The notes under the pieces: generated by a model
The model's database searches: none
Told to the model about the DNA's origin: nothing
What the model saw: only the letters and a program-made list of their open reading frames with translations
Made by a program: the position numbers and the translations under genes
Origin: Rhodobacterales bacterium
GTDB lineage: Bacteria > Pseudomonadota > Alphaproteobacteria > Rhodobacterales > Rhodobacteraceae
DNA length: 64,000 bases
Assembly (NCBI GenBank): GCA_002748265.1
Contig: PDRY01000015.1
Location: 62,001 to 126,000 of the forward strand
Direction: 5' to 3'
Shown: piece by piece, positions 8,027 to 15,719 of the stretch
Layout: each line of letters opens with the position of its first letter
Position numbering within the stretch: position 1 is the first letter of the stretch

Positions 8027-9235
8027 ATGAGCAGTACCCCCAAACCGCGCGGCAAGGTCTTCATCCTTGTCACCCTAGTCCTCGACGCCATGGGCGTTGG
8101 CCTGATCCTTCCGGTCATGCCCGACCTCATCAAGGAACTGAACGGCGGCACCGTCGGAGACGCGGCGATCTGGGGCGGCATCCTGCTGACCACGTTTTCC
8201 GTGATGCAGTTCCTGTTTGGCCCGCTTCTTGGCGCGCTGTCAGACAGGTTCGGCCGCAGGCCCGTGCTACTGATTTCACTGGCCGTGATGACGCTGGACT
8301 ACGTGCTGATGGCGGTGGCCCATACGATCTGGCTGATCTTCCTGACCCGCGTGATCGGAGGCATCACCGCCGCCACACAATCCACCGCGAGCGCCTTCAT
8401 GGCGGACATCTCGGACCGCCGCCAGAAAAGCGCCAATTTCGGATTGGTCGGCGCGGCGTTCGGCCTTGGCTTTGTGCTGGGCCCGGTCATCGGCGGCCTG
8501 CTCGCCCAATACGGGCTCCGGGCGCCGTTCTGGGCGGCGGCGGGCCTGTCGGGGGTCAACTTCCTCTACGGCCTGTTCATCCTGCCAGAAACGGTCACGG
8601 ACCGCACCCGCCGCGCCTTTGACATGAAACGCGCCAATCCCTTGGGCGCCTTCAAGGCGGTCTCCCACCTGCCGCGCGTGACACGCCTGCTGATCTTGCT
8701 GTTCGTCTACGAATTCTCGCTGATGGTGTACCCGGCGATCTGGGCCTACTTCCCCAAAGAGCGCTTTGGCTGGGATCCAGCCATGGTGGGGTTCTCTCTC
8801 ATGCTGTTCGGGATCTCGATGGCCATCGTGCAGGGCGGGCTGATGCGCTACGCGCTGACCCGGGTCGGAGAACGCCGCCTCATCATCTTCGGACTGGCCT
8901 TCGAGGGGCTCGCCTTCCTGATCCTCACGATGATCTCCTCCGGCTTCTGGGCGTTGATCCTGATCCCGATCTCAGCCCTGGGCGCCGTGGTCACCCCCGC
9001 CCTTCAGGGCCGCATGAGCCGGATCGCCAAGGACGACCAGCAGGGCGAGCTACAAGGCGTGATCGCCTCGGCCCGCGCAGTGGCGGCGATTGTCTCGCCC
9101 CTGGTGATGACCCAGATCTTCTGGTTCTTCACCGTCGGCGGCGGCCCTTACGTACCCGGCGCCCCCTTCGCGCTCTCGGCTCTGCTGATGGGGCTGTGCC
9201 TGATCGTCTTTGCGACCCGCAAACGCGGGCGGTGA
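8027..9235 (+). CDS. MFS transporter, TetA-like drug/H+ antiporter
   Basis: A 402-residue, 12-segment major facilitator. Motif A is GALSDRFGRRPVLL between segments 2 and 3, and motif C-like glycines GAAFGLGFVLGPVIGG lie in segment 5, as in the drug:H+ antiporter-1 (TetA) family. It follows the hydrolase genes by 52 bases and may export a product or toxic intermediate of that cassette. A specific tetracycline function should not be assumed. There is no nearby TetR-type regulator. Confidence 0.85.
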   Translation: MSSTPKPRGKVFILVTLVLDAMGVGLILPVMPDLIKELNGGTVGDAAIWGGILLTTFSVMQFLFGPLLGALSDRFGRRPVLLISLAVMTLDYVLMAVAHTIWLIFLTRVIGGITAATQSTASAFMADISDRRQKSANFGLVGAAFGLGFVLGPVIGGLLAQYGLRAPFWAAAGLSGVNFLYGLFILPETVTDRTRRAFDMKRANPLGAFKAVSHLPRVTRLLILLFVYEFSLMVYPAIWAYFPKERFGWDPAMVGFSLMLFGISMAIVQGGLMRYALTRVGERRLIIFGLAFEGLAFLILTMISSGFWALILIPISALGAVVTPALQGRMSRIAKDDQQGELQGVIASARAVAAIVSPLVMTQIFWFFTVGGGPYVPGAPFALSALLMGLCLIVFATRKRGR

Positions 9236-9284
9236 TCCGTCGCACCCCCTTGCCGACGCCAGGCGCTGCACCGATGTTGCGCAT

Positions 9285-9473
9285 ATGGAACGCTTTGACA
9301 TCCCCGCCGACAAGCTCGCCGCGCTATACGCCGATCTGAAATGCGACGGCTGCGGGCGCGCGCTCACTCCATCGCCCGAGATCTGGGCCAAGGTCGGCTG
9401 CGGCTATTTCTGTGCCAAATGCCTGTCCGACGGCCGCCACGAAGAGCAAAGCTGCGCGCTAAGGCACACCTAG
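9285..9473 (+). CDS. Small four-cysteine zinc-ribbon-like protein
   Basis: A 62-residue protein with two Cys pairs, KCDGCGR and FCAKCLSD, 20 residues apart, the layout of a zinc ribbon or knuckle. The rest is an amphipathic N-terminal helix and a short acidic tail. It lies 49 bases after the MFS gene on the same strand. No strong ribosome binding site is visible. The protein could bind zinc and act as an adaptor or regulator; no family was recognised. Confidence 0.6.
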   Translation: MERFDIPADKLAALYADLKCDGCGRALTPSPEIWAKVGCGYFCAKCLSDGRHEEQSCALRHT

Positions 9474-9538
9474 CTTCTTATTTGCGGCAAATACCTTGGG
9501 GTGAATTGGCCGAAGGCCAAGAGGGGCAACGCCCCTCC
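9474..9538 (-). repeat. Dispersed intergenic three-hairpin repeat, copy 2
   Basis: On the minus strand, directly downstream of trpB: GAGGGGC-GTT-GCCCCTC (9521-9537), TTGGCC-TTC-GGCCAA (9506-9520), then CCAAGGTATTTG-CCG-CAAATAAGAAG (stem 9479-9493). It has the same three parts in the same order as 71-140, with different stem bases in the first two hairpins that still pair. It fills the gap between two convergent genes. Confidence 0.72.
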
Positions 9539-9551
9539 CGGCCCTTCGGTC

Positions 9552-10754
9552 TCAGTCGCCGAACCCGTAGGTTTCGGTCACATAGTCGATGTCCTTGTCG
9601 CCCCGGCCCGACAGGTTGATCAGGATCGACTTGCCCGGGTTCTTGGGCGCCTCACGCATGGCAAAGGCAACGGCATGCGCGCTTTCGAGCGCGGGGATAA
9701 TGCCTTCGTGGCGCGACAGCTTGTAGAAGGCGTCCAGAGCCTCCATGTCGTCAGCGGCGGTGTAGGTCACGCGGCCCGTCTTGTGCAGGTGGGCATGCTC
9801 CGGCCCGACGCCGGGATAATCGAGTCCCGAAGCGACGGTGTGCACCGGTGCGGGCTCGCCATTCTCATCCTTGAGCAGCAGGGTGCGGAAGCCGTGGATG
9901 TCGCCATCTTCCCCAAAGGTGATGGTCGCCGCGTGATCGCCCAGGTTGGACGACGTGCCCATGGGCTCGACCCCGTAGAGCGCCACATCGTCTTCGTCGA
10001 TGAAGCCCGAAAACAGCCCCATGGCGTTCGACCCGCCGCCGACGCAAGCGGCGACCATATCGGGCAGCTCGCCGGTCATCTCAAAGAACTGCTCGCGCGC
10101 CTCGGTGCCGATGATCTGCTGGAAGTCGCGCACCATCTTCGGGAAGGGGTGCGGCCCCACCACGGACCCGATGGCAAAGAGCGCGGTATCTGCCTGCTCC
10201 AGATAGGAGCCGAAGGCGCTGTCCACGGCCTCTTTCAGGGACCGCCCGCCAAAGCCCACGGGCACGACCGTGGCCCCCAGCAACTTCATGCGAGTGACGT
10301 TGGGCGCTTCCTTGGCGATGTCGATCTCGCCCATGTGGATCTCGCATTCCAGCCCAAAATAGGCGGCGGCTGTCGCAAGCGCCACGCCGTGCTGGCCGGC
10401 ACCGGTTTCGGCCATGATCTTGGTCTTGCCCATGTATTTGGCGAGCAGGCCCTCGGCCATGCAGTGGTTCAGCTTGTGCGCGCCGGTGTGGTTCAGATCC
10501 TCGCGCTTGGCATAGATGCGCGCTCCGCCCACCATATCACTGATGTTGCGCAGGTAGCTGATCGGGGTCGGGCGGCCCTGGAAATGCTTGCGGATGTGGC
10601 GCAGCTCGGCGATGTAATCCGCCGATTTGGAGATCCGGTCATAAGCCTCAGAGATCGCCTTGAACTGGGGCTCCAACGGCGGCGGAAGATCGGCCCCGCC
10701 ATAATCTCCGAACATACCATTCTTGTCAGGGAACTGTTTCAGATACGAACCCAT
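9552..10754 (-). CDS. trpB: Tryptophan synthase beta chain
   Basis: Makes tryptophan from indole and serine with PLP; it normally forms an alpha2beta2 complex with TrpA. The 400 residues are usual for TrpB. Lys94 in HTGAHKLNH is the PLP lysine, AETGAGQHG is the substrate loop and [10 protein letters not shown] binds the phosphate. GGAGGTAAAAC precedes the start. Neither trpA nor trpF is next to it: the gene upstream encodes a CaiB-type enzyme. A repeat element follows the stop. Confidence 0.95.
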   Translation of the reverse strand: MGSYLKQFPDKNGMFGDYGGADLPPPLEPQFKAISEAYDRISKSADYIAELRHIRKHFQGRPTPISYLRNISDMVGGARIYAKREDLNHTGAHKLNHCMAEGLLAKYMGKTKIMAETGAGQHGVALATAAAYFGLECEIHMGEIDIAKEAPNVTRMKLLGATVVPVGFGGRSLKEAVDSAFGSYLEQADTALFAIGSVVGPHPFPKMVRDFQQIIGTEAREQFFEMTGELPDMVAACVGGGSNAMGLFSGFIDEDDVALYGVEPMGTSSNLGDHAATITFGEDGDIHGFRTLLLKDENGEPAPVHTVASGLDYPGVGPEHAHLHKTGRVTYTAADDMEALDAFYKLSRHEGIIPALESAHAVAFAMREAPKNPGKSILINLSGRGDKDIDYVTETYGFGD

Positions 10755-10823
10755 GTTTTACCTCCGAATTGGTTTGGCGCTGAGTAGAACGCGCCGCCGC
10801 CTCAAAACGCAAGGGCGAGGCGG

Positions 10824-11840
10824 CTATTTCGCAGGGGCAATGCGCGGCGCGGGCTGAGGCGCCCCGTCCCGGAAAATCTCGCGCGCAGCCACCTGCGGGC
10901 TTTCCGAGACCATGCCCAGGGGCAGCACCCGCGTCGCGCAGGCATCGGGGGTGGAAAGCAGCGGCTCCAGATCGGCCAGGGTCATGGCCCCGATCCGTGC
11001 GGCAATGACCGCGCACATCTCGGGCCATCTGGCGCGGTCCATCTGCGCATCGAACAGCGGATCATCCAGCTTGAGCGCCTTGCGGAGGGCGGCGTAGAAC
11101 TGCGGCTCGATGGCGCCGATAGCGATATGCGCGCCGTCCTTGGTGCGGTAGCAGCGATAGAACGGCGCGGCCCCGTCCAGCAGGTTCGCGCCGCGCGTGT
11201 CGCTCCACAGCCCGGCCTTCCGCATCCCGGCATAGAGCGACATGAGCAGCGCCGCCCCATCGACCATGGCAATGTCGATCACCGCGCCCTCGCCGGTCGC
11301 GCGCGCATGGAGCAGCGCGGCCAGCACGCCGAATGCACCCAGCATCCCGCCACCTCCGAAATCCCCGGCATGAGTCAAAGGCGGCGGCGGGGGCAGATCG
11401 GGATCGCCAATGGGGTGCAGCGCGCCAACCTGGCTGATGTAGTTCAGATCGTGCCCCGGCCATGTGGCCATCGGCCCGTCCTGCCCATAGCCCGTGACCC
11501 GCCCGTAGATCAGCGCGGGATTGCGCGCATGGGCAACGTCAGGGCCGAGCCCAAGCCGTTCCATCACGCCGGGGCGGTGCCCTTCCAGCACGACGTCTGC
11601 CTGCGCCATCAGCGCAAGCGCCTCGTCCCGGCCCGCGTCGGTTTTCAGGTCGATGGCCCGCCGCTCGGCCCGGCCCCGCAACAGCACATCGTCGTCCCCG
11701 GCCTCGACCTCGATCCCGTGCCCGCCGGGACGCAGGATGCGGGTCACATGGGCACCGTGATCGGCCAGCATCATGGCCGCAAAGGGCACAGGGCCAATCG
11801 CGTCGAATTCAACCACGCGAATGCCGGTCAGGGTTTTCAT
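10824..11840 (-). CDS. CaiB/BaiF CoA-transferase family, alpha-methylacyl-CoA racemase-like
   Basis: A 338-residue class III CoA-transferase fold protein, closest in pattern to alpha-methylacyl-CoA racemases, which invert 2-methyl branched acyl-CoAs. His130 (GHDLNY) and Asp160 (HAGDFGGGG) are 30 residues apart, as His126/Asp156 are in the mycobacterial racemase MCR. The start at 11840 has AAGGAG 8 bases upstream; a GTG at 11846 is less likely. It is divergent from an acyl-CoA dehydrogenase gene, which supports a role in branched or unusual acyl-CoA breakdown. Confidence 0.85.
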   Translation of the reverse strand: MKTLTGIRVVEFDAIGPVPFAAMMLADHGAHVTRILRPGGHGIEVEAGDDDVLLRGRAERRAIDLKTDAGRDEALALMAQADVVLEGHRPGVMERLGLGPDVAHARNPALIYGRVTGYGQDGPMATWPGHDLNYISQVGALHPIGDPDLPPPPPLTHAGDFGGGGMLGAFGVLAALLHARATGEGAVIDIAMVDGAALLMSLYAGMRKAGLWSDTRGANLLDGAAPFYRCYRTKDGAHIAIGAIEPQFYAALRKALKLDDPLFDAQMDRARWPEMCAVIAARIGAMTLADLEPLLSTPDACATRVLPLGMVSESPQVAAREIFRDGAPQPAPRIAPAK

Positions 11841-11906
11841 GGGCACGTCTCCTTGCTTTGGGCGTCAGCTTCATGCCTCATCAAAGGCACCGCAAGGGAG
11901 GACGTT

Positions 11907-13076
11907 ATGACATCCAGCTTTGACCGGCTTTCCGAAAGCCCGCTGTTCTTCGACGAAGAGCACATCATGCTCCGCGCGCAGGTCCGCCGTTTCGTGGACG
12001 AAGAGATCAAGCCCCACGGCGCGCAATGGGAAGAAGACGGTGCCACCCCGCGCGCGCTGCTGCGCAAGATGGGCGATCTGGGTTTCCTTGGCATCCGCTA
12101 CCCGGAGCAATACGGCGGCAGCGCCATGGACCAACGCGCCACCGTGGTGCTGGCCGAAGAGCTGGGCCGCTCCACCTTTTCGGGCGTGGCGGTGACGACC
12201 TTGGTGCATACCGATATGGCCTCGGTCCATATCTTCCACGCAGGCAATGACGCCCAAAAGGAAAAATACCTGCCCAAGGTCATCACCGGCGAATGGATCA
12301 CCGCTGTCGGCGTGACCGAACCCGGCGCCGGATCCGATGTGAAGGGCATTCAGTCCAAGGCCGTGCGCGACGGGGACGACTGGATCCTGAACGGCGCCAA
12401 GGTGTTCATCACCAACGGCGTTCTGGGCGATGTCTACTGCATTGCCGCCAAGACCGACCCGGAAGCCCGCCCCAGCCAGTCGGTGACGATGTTCATCCTC
12501 GAAAAGGGAATGCCCGGCTTTGAGGTCGCGCGGAAGCTGGACAAACATGGCTGGAACTCCTCGGACACGGCGGAGCTGCGGTTCGAGGACGTGCGTATCC
12601 CTGCGGAAAATGTGCTGGGCACGCCGGGGCGCGGGTTCTACGAGATCATGAAGAACTTTCAGAACGAACGGCTGGTGATCGGCGCCATGGCCATGGGCGA
12701 GGCAACGGCAGCCCTGGACCTGACACTGCACTACGTCCGCGACCGGCAGGCGTTTGGCGCCCCGCTCTGGGACAAACAGGTGATCCGGCAGCGCCTGTCG
12801 ATGCTGGCAAGCGAGGTCGAAGCGGCCCGGTCCATGATCTACACAACCGCCTGGCGCGCGGCCAAGGGCGAGGACGTCGTGCGCGAGGTGTCCATGATCA
12901 AAGCGCTCTGCGGCGAGCTGGTGAACCGGGTGATGTATGACTGCGTCCAGTTCCACGGCGGCATGGGCTTCATGCGTGAAAGCACGATTGAACGGATGAG
13001 CCGGGACGCCCGCGTGCAAAACATCGGCGGCGGCGCGACCGAGGTGATGCTGGAGGAGGTGGCGAAGCGGGTGTGA
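11907..13076 (+). CDS. Acyl-CoA dehydrogenase
   Basis: An FAD-dependent acyl-CoA dehydrogenase of 389 residues, catalysing alpha,beta-desaturation in beta-oxidation or amino acid breakdown. VTEPGAGSD and the FITNG region form the flavin/substrate site. Glu254 in FQNERL sits where isovaleryl-CoA and long-chain dehydrogenases keep the catalytic base, and the later MCAD-type position is not Glu. The C-terminal GGMGFMRES..RDARVQNIGGGATEV is typical. The start at 11907 follows GGGAGG. It is divergent from the racemase-like gene. Confidence 0.92.
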   Translation: MTSSFDRLSESPLFFDEEHIMLRAQVRRFVDEEIKPHGAQWEEDGATPRALLRKMGDLGFLGIRYPEQYGGSAMDQRATVVLAEELGRSTFSGVAVTTLVHTDMASVHIFHAGNDAQKEKYLPKVITGEWITAVGVTEPGAGSDVKGIQSKAVRDGDDWILNGAKVFITNGVLGDVYCIAAKTDPEARPSQSVTMFILEKGMPGFEVARKLDKHGWNSSDTAELRFEDVRIPAENVLGTPGRGFYEIMKNFQNERLVIGAMAMGEATAALDLTLHYVRDRQAFGAPLWDKQVIRQRLSMLASEVEAARSMIYTTAWRAAKGEDVVREVSMIKALCGELVNRVMYDCVQFHGGMGFMRESTIERMSRDARVQNIGGGATEVMLEEVAKRV

Positions 13077-13180
13077 GGGGCTGGCTTGACCGCCGGGCGC
13101 TAAATCAAATTCCAACTAAGGTCCGCTACGGGGGACAAAGTTGCCGTTGAGCTGACAAGTCTGCTGGCTTAGTTTGAGCT

Positions 13181-13672
13181 ATGAGAAAATTGAGCTCCAC
13201 ATCTCCAGAAGAAATGTATGTCGCTTTGCAAATCGGCTTTTATAGCGGGCAACAACTGCTTGAATGGCTCTCAGCAACTTCTCACCTTGATGAATATGCA
13301 GAGGACTGGGAAGTCTCTGAGCTACTTTGCGCCAATAAGCACAATGATAGTGAGGTAAGACAGTCCGCCGAGCGATACATTCGAGTATATGTAAGATACT
13401 GGAAAGAAATAGAACTTACGTCTGATCAATCTGAAAAGATCGTCAGGAAGTTGTTTTATGAACGCCTTGGTGAGTATCTTAATGGCGAATGTAGGCCGAA
13501 TGATGTTTGCAAGGTTTTCAGACACATTGAGGCCTTGTTTGATTTCCCCAAATGGTTGGGTGACATGTACAATGCTTGTGACTGGGTTGAACACGAAACT
13601 GTTGCTTCGGATTGCCCATACCTTGCTGAGGAGGCCGCTCGGCTATTGCCAACGTTGTCGGAGCTCAAATAG
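13181..13672 (+). CDS. Hypothetical AT-rich orphan protein
   Basis: A 163-residue soluble protein with many aromatic and acidic residues (for example YVRYWKEIEL and FPKWLGDMYNACDWVE). Sampled 60-base lines inside the gene are about 32-43% GC against about 60% or more in the flanks, so it is probably acquired. No ribosome binding site of normal strength is visible. Size, acidity and isolation resemble immunity or antitoxin-type cargo proteins, but no family was recognised and no toxin partner is adjacent. Function unknown. Confidence 0.7.
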   Translation: MRKLSSTSPEEMYVALQIGFYSGQQLLEWLSATSHLDEYAEDWEVSELLCANKHNDSEVRQSAERYIRVYVRYWKEIELTSDQSEKIVRKLFYERLGEYLNGECRPNDVCKVFRHIEALFDFPKWLGDMYNACDWVEHETVASDCPYLAEEAARLLPTLSELK

Positions 13673-13746
13673 CTTTCCGTGTTGTAACTCTGGGCTCAAA
13701 CCCGCCCTTCGCTGCGCCCGCGAAACCCGCTCGCTGACGCCCTACC

Positions 13747-14757
13747 TCACACCCCATAATACTCCCGATACCACGCCACGAATTTCGCGATCCCCTCGCG
13801 CACATCCGTCTTGGGCGCATAGCCGGTGAGGGTCTTCAGCAGCTCCGCATCGGCCCAGGTGGCGGGCACGTCGCCCTTTTGCATCTCCATCAGGTTGCGC
13901 TTGGCGGGGATGCCGATCTCGGCCTCGATGGCGTCCACGAAATCCAGCAGCCGCACCTTGTCGGAGTTGCCGATATTCACCACCCGGTAGGGCGCAACGG
14001 GTGACAGGCTGTCGCCTTCGGGCACGGCGCCATCTTCGGGCCGCTCAGGCACGGCGTCGATCAGCAGGCGGATGCCGCGCACCAGATCTTCGACATAGGT
14101 GAAATCGCGATACATCTCACCGTGGTTGTAGATGTCGATGGGGCGCCCGTCGAAGATCGCGGAGACGAATTTGAACAGTGCCATGTCGGGCCGCCCCCAG
14201 GGGCCATAGACGGTGAAGAAGCGGAACATCGTCACCGGCAGGTTCCACAGATGGGCGTAGGAATGCCCCATGGCCTCGTTGGCCTTCTTGGTGGCGGCGT
14301 AGATCGTCATCTGGCTGTCGGCCTTATGCGTTTCGGCATAGGGCATTTCGGTGTTGGCGCCATAGACCGAAGAGGTCGAGGCCATCAGCAGGTGATCCAC
14401 CTCCAGCTCCCGCGCGGCCTCCATCACGTTGAACGTGCCGACGACGTTGCTCTCGATATAGGCGCGCGGGTTTTCGAGGCTGTAGCGCACCCCGGCCTGC
14501 GCAGCGAGGTGGACGATCACGTCAGGCCGGAACTCGCGCGCGACCTGCATGACCAGATCGGCATCCTCCAGCATCCCTTCAGTGAAACTGTAGCCCTCGC
14601 TCTGGTGCAGCATGGCATTGCGGCGCTCTTTCAGGCGGACATCGTAGTAATCCGTCATCCCGTCGAACCCGTGGACGGTAAATCCTTCGGCCAGCAACAG
14701 CCTGGACAGGTGGAAACCGATGAACCCGGCGCTGCCGGTGACGAGAATACGTTTCAT
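13747..14757 (-). CDS. NAD-dependent epimerase, UDP-glucuronate 4-epimerase-like
   Basis: An extended SDR of 336 residues. The NAD site is GSAGFIGFHL, and the catalytic Tyr-X3-Lys is in YAATKKANE. TDYYDVRLKERR after strand 2 is characteristic of UDP-glucuronate 4-epimerases (LpsL/CapI type), which supply UDP-galacturonate for cell-surface polysaccharide. FFTVYGPWGRPDMA fits the sugar-binding loop. No other polysaccharide genes are adjacent. The AT-rich orphan gene ends 74 bases from its stop. Confidence 0.88.
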   Translation of the reverse strand: MKRILVTGSAGFIGFHLSRLLLAEGFTVHGFDGMTDYYDVRLKERRNAMLHQSEGYSFTEGMLEDADLVMQVAREFRPDVIVHLAAQAGVRYSLENPRAYIESNVVGTFNVMEAARELEVDHLLMASTSSVYGANTEMPYAETHKADSQMTIYAATKKANEAMGHSYAHLWNLPVTMFRFFTVYGPWGRPDMALFKFVSAIFDGRPIDIYNHGEMYRDFTYVEDLVRGIRLLIDAVPERPEDGAVPEGDSLSPVAPYRVVNIGNSDKVRLLDFVDAIEAEIGIPAKRNLMEMQKGDVPATWADAELLKTLTGYAPKTDVREGIAKFVAWYREYYGV

Positions 14758-14881
14758 GCGAGATGCTCCTCTAGCTCAGCTTCCCTTGCGCAGCTTCCGC
14801 GCAAATTCAACCCCGGGCCGCAGCTTGCCCCAACCGGGCCTGCACCCTATCACCATTCCTGAAACCGAGGAGGAGGGTTCC

Positions 14882-15643
14882 ATGGAATTGAAGGGCATCA
14901 GCGCAATCGTCACGGGCGGCGGTTCGGGACTGGGGGAAGCGACGGCACGGATGCTGGCTGCGGAGGGCGCAAAAGTGACCTGCCTTGACCGCGCCGAAGA
15001 CGCCGCGGCCCGCGTGGCCGATGACATTGGCGGCCTGGCCATCGGCTGCGACATCACCGATGCGACCGGCACCGAAGAGGCCATCGCCCGCGCGCGCGAC
15101 GCCCACGGCACGGCCCGTATCGTCGTGAACTGCGCAGGCATCGCCCCCGCCCAGAAGGTGCTGTCCCGCAAGGGATTGATGCCGCTCGACGACTTCCGCA
15201 AGGGGGTGGAGGTGAACCTGATCGGCACCTTCAACATGCTCCGCCTGACGGCCCGCGACATGTCGGAGGAAGAGCCGCTGGAGACCGGCGAGCGCGGCGT
15301 GATCGTCAACACGGCCTCCATCGCGGGCTATGAAGGGCAGATCGGCCAGACATCCTATGCCGCATCCAAGGCGGGGGTGATCGGCCTCACCCTGCCCGCC
15401 GCGCGCGAGTTTGCACCGCTGGGGATCCGCGTCTGCACCATTGCGCCGGGCATCTTTGAAACCGCGATGCTGAAAGGCCTTCCGGAAGCCGCTCAGGAGA
15501 GCCTTGGCGCCTCGGTGCCCTTCCCCTCACGTCTGGGCCAACCGTCCGAATACGCGCAGCTCGTGCGCTCCATCGCGGAGAACCCGATGATCAACGGCGA
15601 AGTGATCCGCATCGACGGCGCGCTTCGCATGCCGCCGAAGTAA
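14882..15643 (+). CDS. SDR oxidoreductase, 3-hydroxyacyl-CoA dehydrogenase type 2-like
   Basis: A classical SDR of 253 residues. The coenzyme site is TGGGSGLGEA; an acidic residue after strand 2 (LDR) points to NAD. NCAGIAP, the catalytic Ser in NTASIAGYEG and the intact YAASK are all present. The pattern with DFRKGVEVNLIGTFNMLRL resembles HSD17B10-type 3-hydroxy-2-methylbutyryl-CoA dehydrogenases. The ATG at 14882 follows a GAGGAGGAGGG site. It is convergent with polA. Confidence 0.88.
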   Translation: MELKGISAIVTGGGSGLGEATARMLAAEGAKVTCLDRAEDAAARVADDIGGLAIGCDITDATGTEEAIARARDAHGTARIVVNCAGIAPAQKVLSRKGLMPLDDFRKGVEVNLIGTFNMLRLTARDMSEEEPLETGERGVIVNTASIAGYEGQIGQTSYAASKAGVIGLTLPAAREFAPLGIRVCTIAPGIFETAMLKGLPEAAQESLGASVPFPSRLGQPSEYAQLVRSIAENPMINGEVIRIDGALRMPPK

Positions 15644-15652
15644 CGGCGAAGC

Positions 15653-15688
15653 GGCGTCGCGCCCTGGCGCGGCGCCCATATAGGGCGC
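15653..15688. terminator. Overlapping alternative hairpins between convergent genes
   Basis: GGCGTCGCGCC (15653-15663) can pair with GGCGCGGCGCC (15666-15676), with one G-T wobble. GCGCCC can instead pair with GGGCGC across ATATA (15672-15688). The two share bases, so only one can form. The site is between convergent SDR and polA genes and there is no T-tract, so it may be a Rho-independent-like or processing barrier. Confidence 0.4.
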
Positions 15689-15719
15689 GGGCGCAGCCCG
15701 CTCCTTTAGGTCAGTTTGG

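Noticed and set aside
8027-9235. Calling the MFS gene a tetracycline resistance determinant
   Set aside because: Only general TetA-like motifs are visible, there is no TetR neighbour, and the setting is a catabolic cassette; a drug-specific call is unsupported.
13077-13746. Insertion sequence or genomic-island boundaries around the AT-rich gene
   Set aside because: No terminal inverted repeats, target duplication, integrase or tRNA end was found on either side.
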